In this document: one piece after another, positions 63,264 to 64,000 of the stretch | How the letters are laid out: the number at the start of each line of letters is the position of its first letter | How positions within the stretch are numbered: position 1 is the first letter of the stretch | Source: Brachybacterium squillarum M-6-3 | Lineage (GTDB): Bacteria > Actinomycetota > Actinomycetes > Actinomycetales > Dermabacteraceae | DNA length: 64,000 nucleotides | Assembly: GCF_000225825.1 (NCBI RefSeq) | Contig: NZ_AGBX01000001.1 | Span: forward strand, 1,302,001 to 1,366,000 | Direction: 5' to 3' | The notes under the pieces: model-generated | The model's database searches: none | Told to the model about the DNA's origin: nothing | The model's input: only the letters and a program-made list of their open reading frames with translations | Translations under genes and position numbers: made by a program

Positions 63264-64000
63264 GCCCCGCGGGGCCGCTGACCGCGCACCGCCCCGAGGC
63301 GGTGGCCGTCGTCATCCCCGCCAAGAACGAGGCGGAGCGGATCGAGGCGACGATCGACGCCGCCCTCACCATCGAGGGCGTGGACCTGGTGGTGGTGGTC
63401 GACGACGGCTCCACCGACGCCACGGCCGCCATCGCGATGGGCGCCGAGGCCCTCGTGGTGCGCCACCGCTCCAACCGGGGCAAGGCCGCCGCCATGGCCA
63501 CCGGCGCGCAGATGGTCGCGATGCGGGAGCAGGCCGAGCAGGCCGACGGCGGCGAGGGCTTCGACGAGGCCCTCCACGCCGAGCCCCGCGAGGAGGGCCA
63601 CACCGGCCCGCTGCCCCGCATCACCCTGGAGGACGAGGAGCCCTCCGCGCAGCGCGCCCTGCTGTTCCTGGACGCCGACATGGGCGCCTCCGCCGCCGCC
63701 GCGCAGCCGCTGGTCGACGCCGTGCTCGGCGAGGGCGTGGACATGGCGATCGCCCTGCTGCCCCCGCAGGAGGGCGCCGGCGGCATGGGCGTCGTGGTCC
63801 GCACCTCCCGCAGCGGCATCCGCCGCGCCACCGGCTGGGAGGCCACCCAGCCGCTGTCCGGCACCCGCTGCATCACCCGCGAGACCTGGGAGACCGTGCA
63901 GCCGCTGGCCGGAGGCTGGGGCGTGGAGACCGGCCTGACCATCGATGCGCTCACCCAGGGCTTCTGGGTGAAGGAGATCGACTGCGAGCTCCACCACCGC
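63260..64000 (+). CDS. Family 2 glycosyltransferase, 3' end outside the window
   Basis: The first 247 codons of a glycosyltransferase. The ATG at 63260 overlaps the DUF5926 stop. The GT-A fold begins VAVVIPAKNEAERIEATIDA, then VVVVDDGSTDATAAIAMGAE, HRSNRGKAAAMATGAQM and the DxD motif in LLFLDADMGASAAAAQ. An acidic insert of about 35 residues (EQADGGEGFDEALHAEPREE) lies between the last two. The later GWGVETGLTIDALTQGF is like glucosyl-3-phosphoglycerate synthase-type enzymes. The donor and acceptor are unknown, and the C-terminus is not seen. Confidence 0.8.
   Translation, partial: MSPAGPLTAHRPEAVAVVIPAKNEAERIEATIDAALTIEGVDLVVVVDDGSTDATAAIAMGAEALVVRHRSNRGKAAAMATGAQMVAMREQAEQADGGEGFDEALHAEPREEGHTGPLPRITLEDEEPSAQRALLFLDADMGASAAAAQPLVDAVLGEGVDMAIALLPPQEGAGGMGVVVRTSRSGIRRATGWEATQPLSGTRCITRETWETVQPLAGGWGVETGLTIDALTQGFWVKEIDCELHHR

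Overview
The window is about 71% GC with GC-ending codons, many 4-bp ATGA/GTGA gene overlaps and many start codons sitting 6-7 bases after a TAnnnT box (leaderless genes). This points to a high-GC actinobacterium of the order Micrococcales. From recalled gene families (DUF5926, YccF, sarcosine-oxidase and glycine-betaine demethylase genes, a very large secreted amylopullulanase) a Brachybacterium-like genome is my best guess, but this was not tested by search.

Layout. 1-4.1 kb: an SPFH protein, a zinc-ribbon membrane protein, a small membrane protein and a P-loop kinase, resembling the Bacillus YdjI/YdjG/YdjH membrane-stress module. 4.2-5.9 kb: a lipoprotein and a PKD-domain secreted protein, crossed by a 1-kb stretch of low GC. 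5.9-9.5 kb: an IclR regulator divergent from a dimethylglycine-dehydrogenase-like enzyme. 9.9-11.0 kb: a complete IS30-family element with inverted repeats and a 3-bp target duplication. 11.2-21.1 kb: an operon for a type II (aromatic) polyketide synthase, headed by its own TetR regulator with a palindromic operator and ending in a phosphopantetheinyl transferase; its GC is clearly lower than its surroundings. 21.1-22.1 kb: no gene. 22.1-30.3 kb: glycine betaine demethylase (gbcB, gbcA) and heterotetrameric sarcosine oxidase (soxB, D, A, G), with a divergent GntR regulator. The betaine-to-glycine pathway therefore lies on both sides of the IS30/polyketide island, as if the island had landed inside it.

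31-46 kb is mostly core or housekeeping: LysR regulator, Tat-exported nuclease/phosphatase-fold protein, rhodanese, membrane alpha/beta-hydrolase, D-2-hydroxyacid dehydrogenase, MTA/SAH nucleosidase, an alpha/beta-hydrolase homologue lacking its catalytic Ser and His, a YhhN protein, argS, YccF, a large membrane protein and a uracil permease. 46.3-47.2 kb: a P-loop kinase gene flanked by two copies of a hairpin repeat. 47.3-51.3 kb: an iron-siderophore ABC importer under a DtxR/IdeR-like box, with a frameshifted ATPase and a binding protein that seems to lack an internal segment. 51.3-52.4 kb: ornithine cyclodeaminase family. 52.7-58.8 kb: a 2047-residue secreted amylopullulanase. 59.3-64.0 kb: aldehyde dehydrogenase, glutaminase, GNAT acetyltransferase, DUF5926 protein and a glycosyltransferase cut by the window edge. 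A second dispersed hairpin repeat occurs three times (left edge, 52.6 kb, 59.1 kb).

The most interesting system is the compact aromatic polyketide operon: KS-alpha, KS-beta/CLF, ACP, ActIII-like ketoreductase, didomain aromatase/cyclase, MBL-fold hydrolase, two tandem SnoaL-like proteins, an adenylate-forming ligase, a DUF4267-like membrane protein and a dedicated PPTase, all in one direction behind one TetR-controlled promoter. It has no tailoring oxygenase, methyltransferase or exporter.
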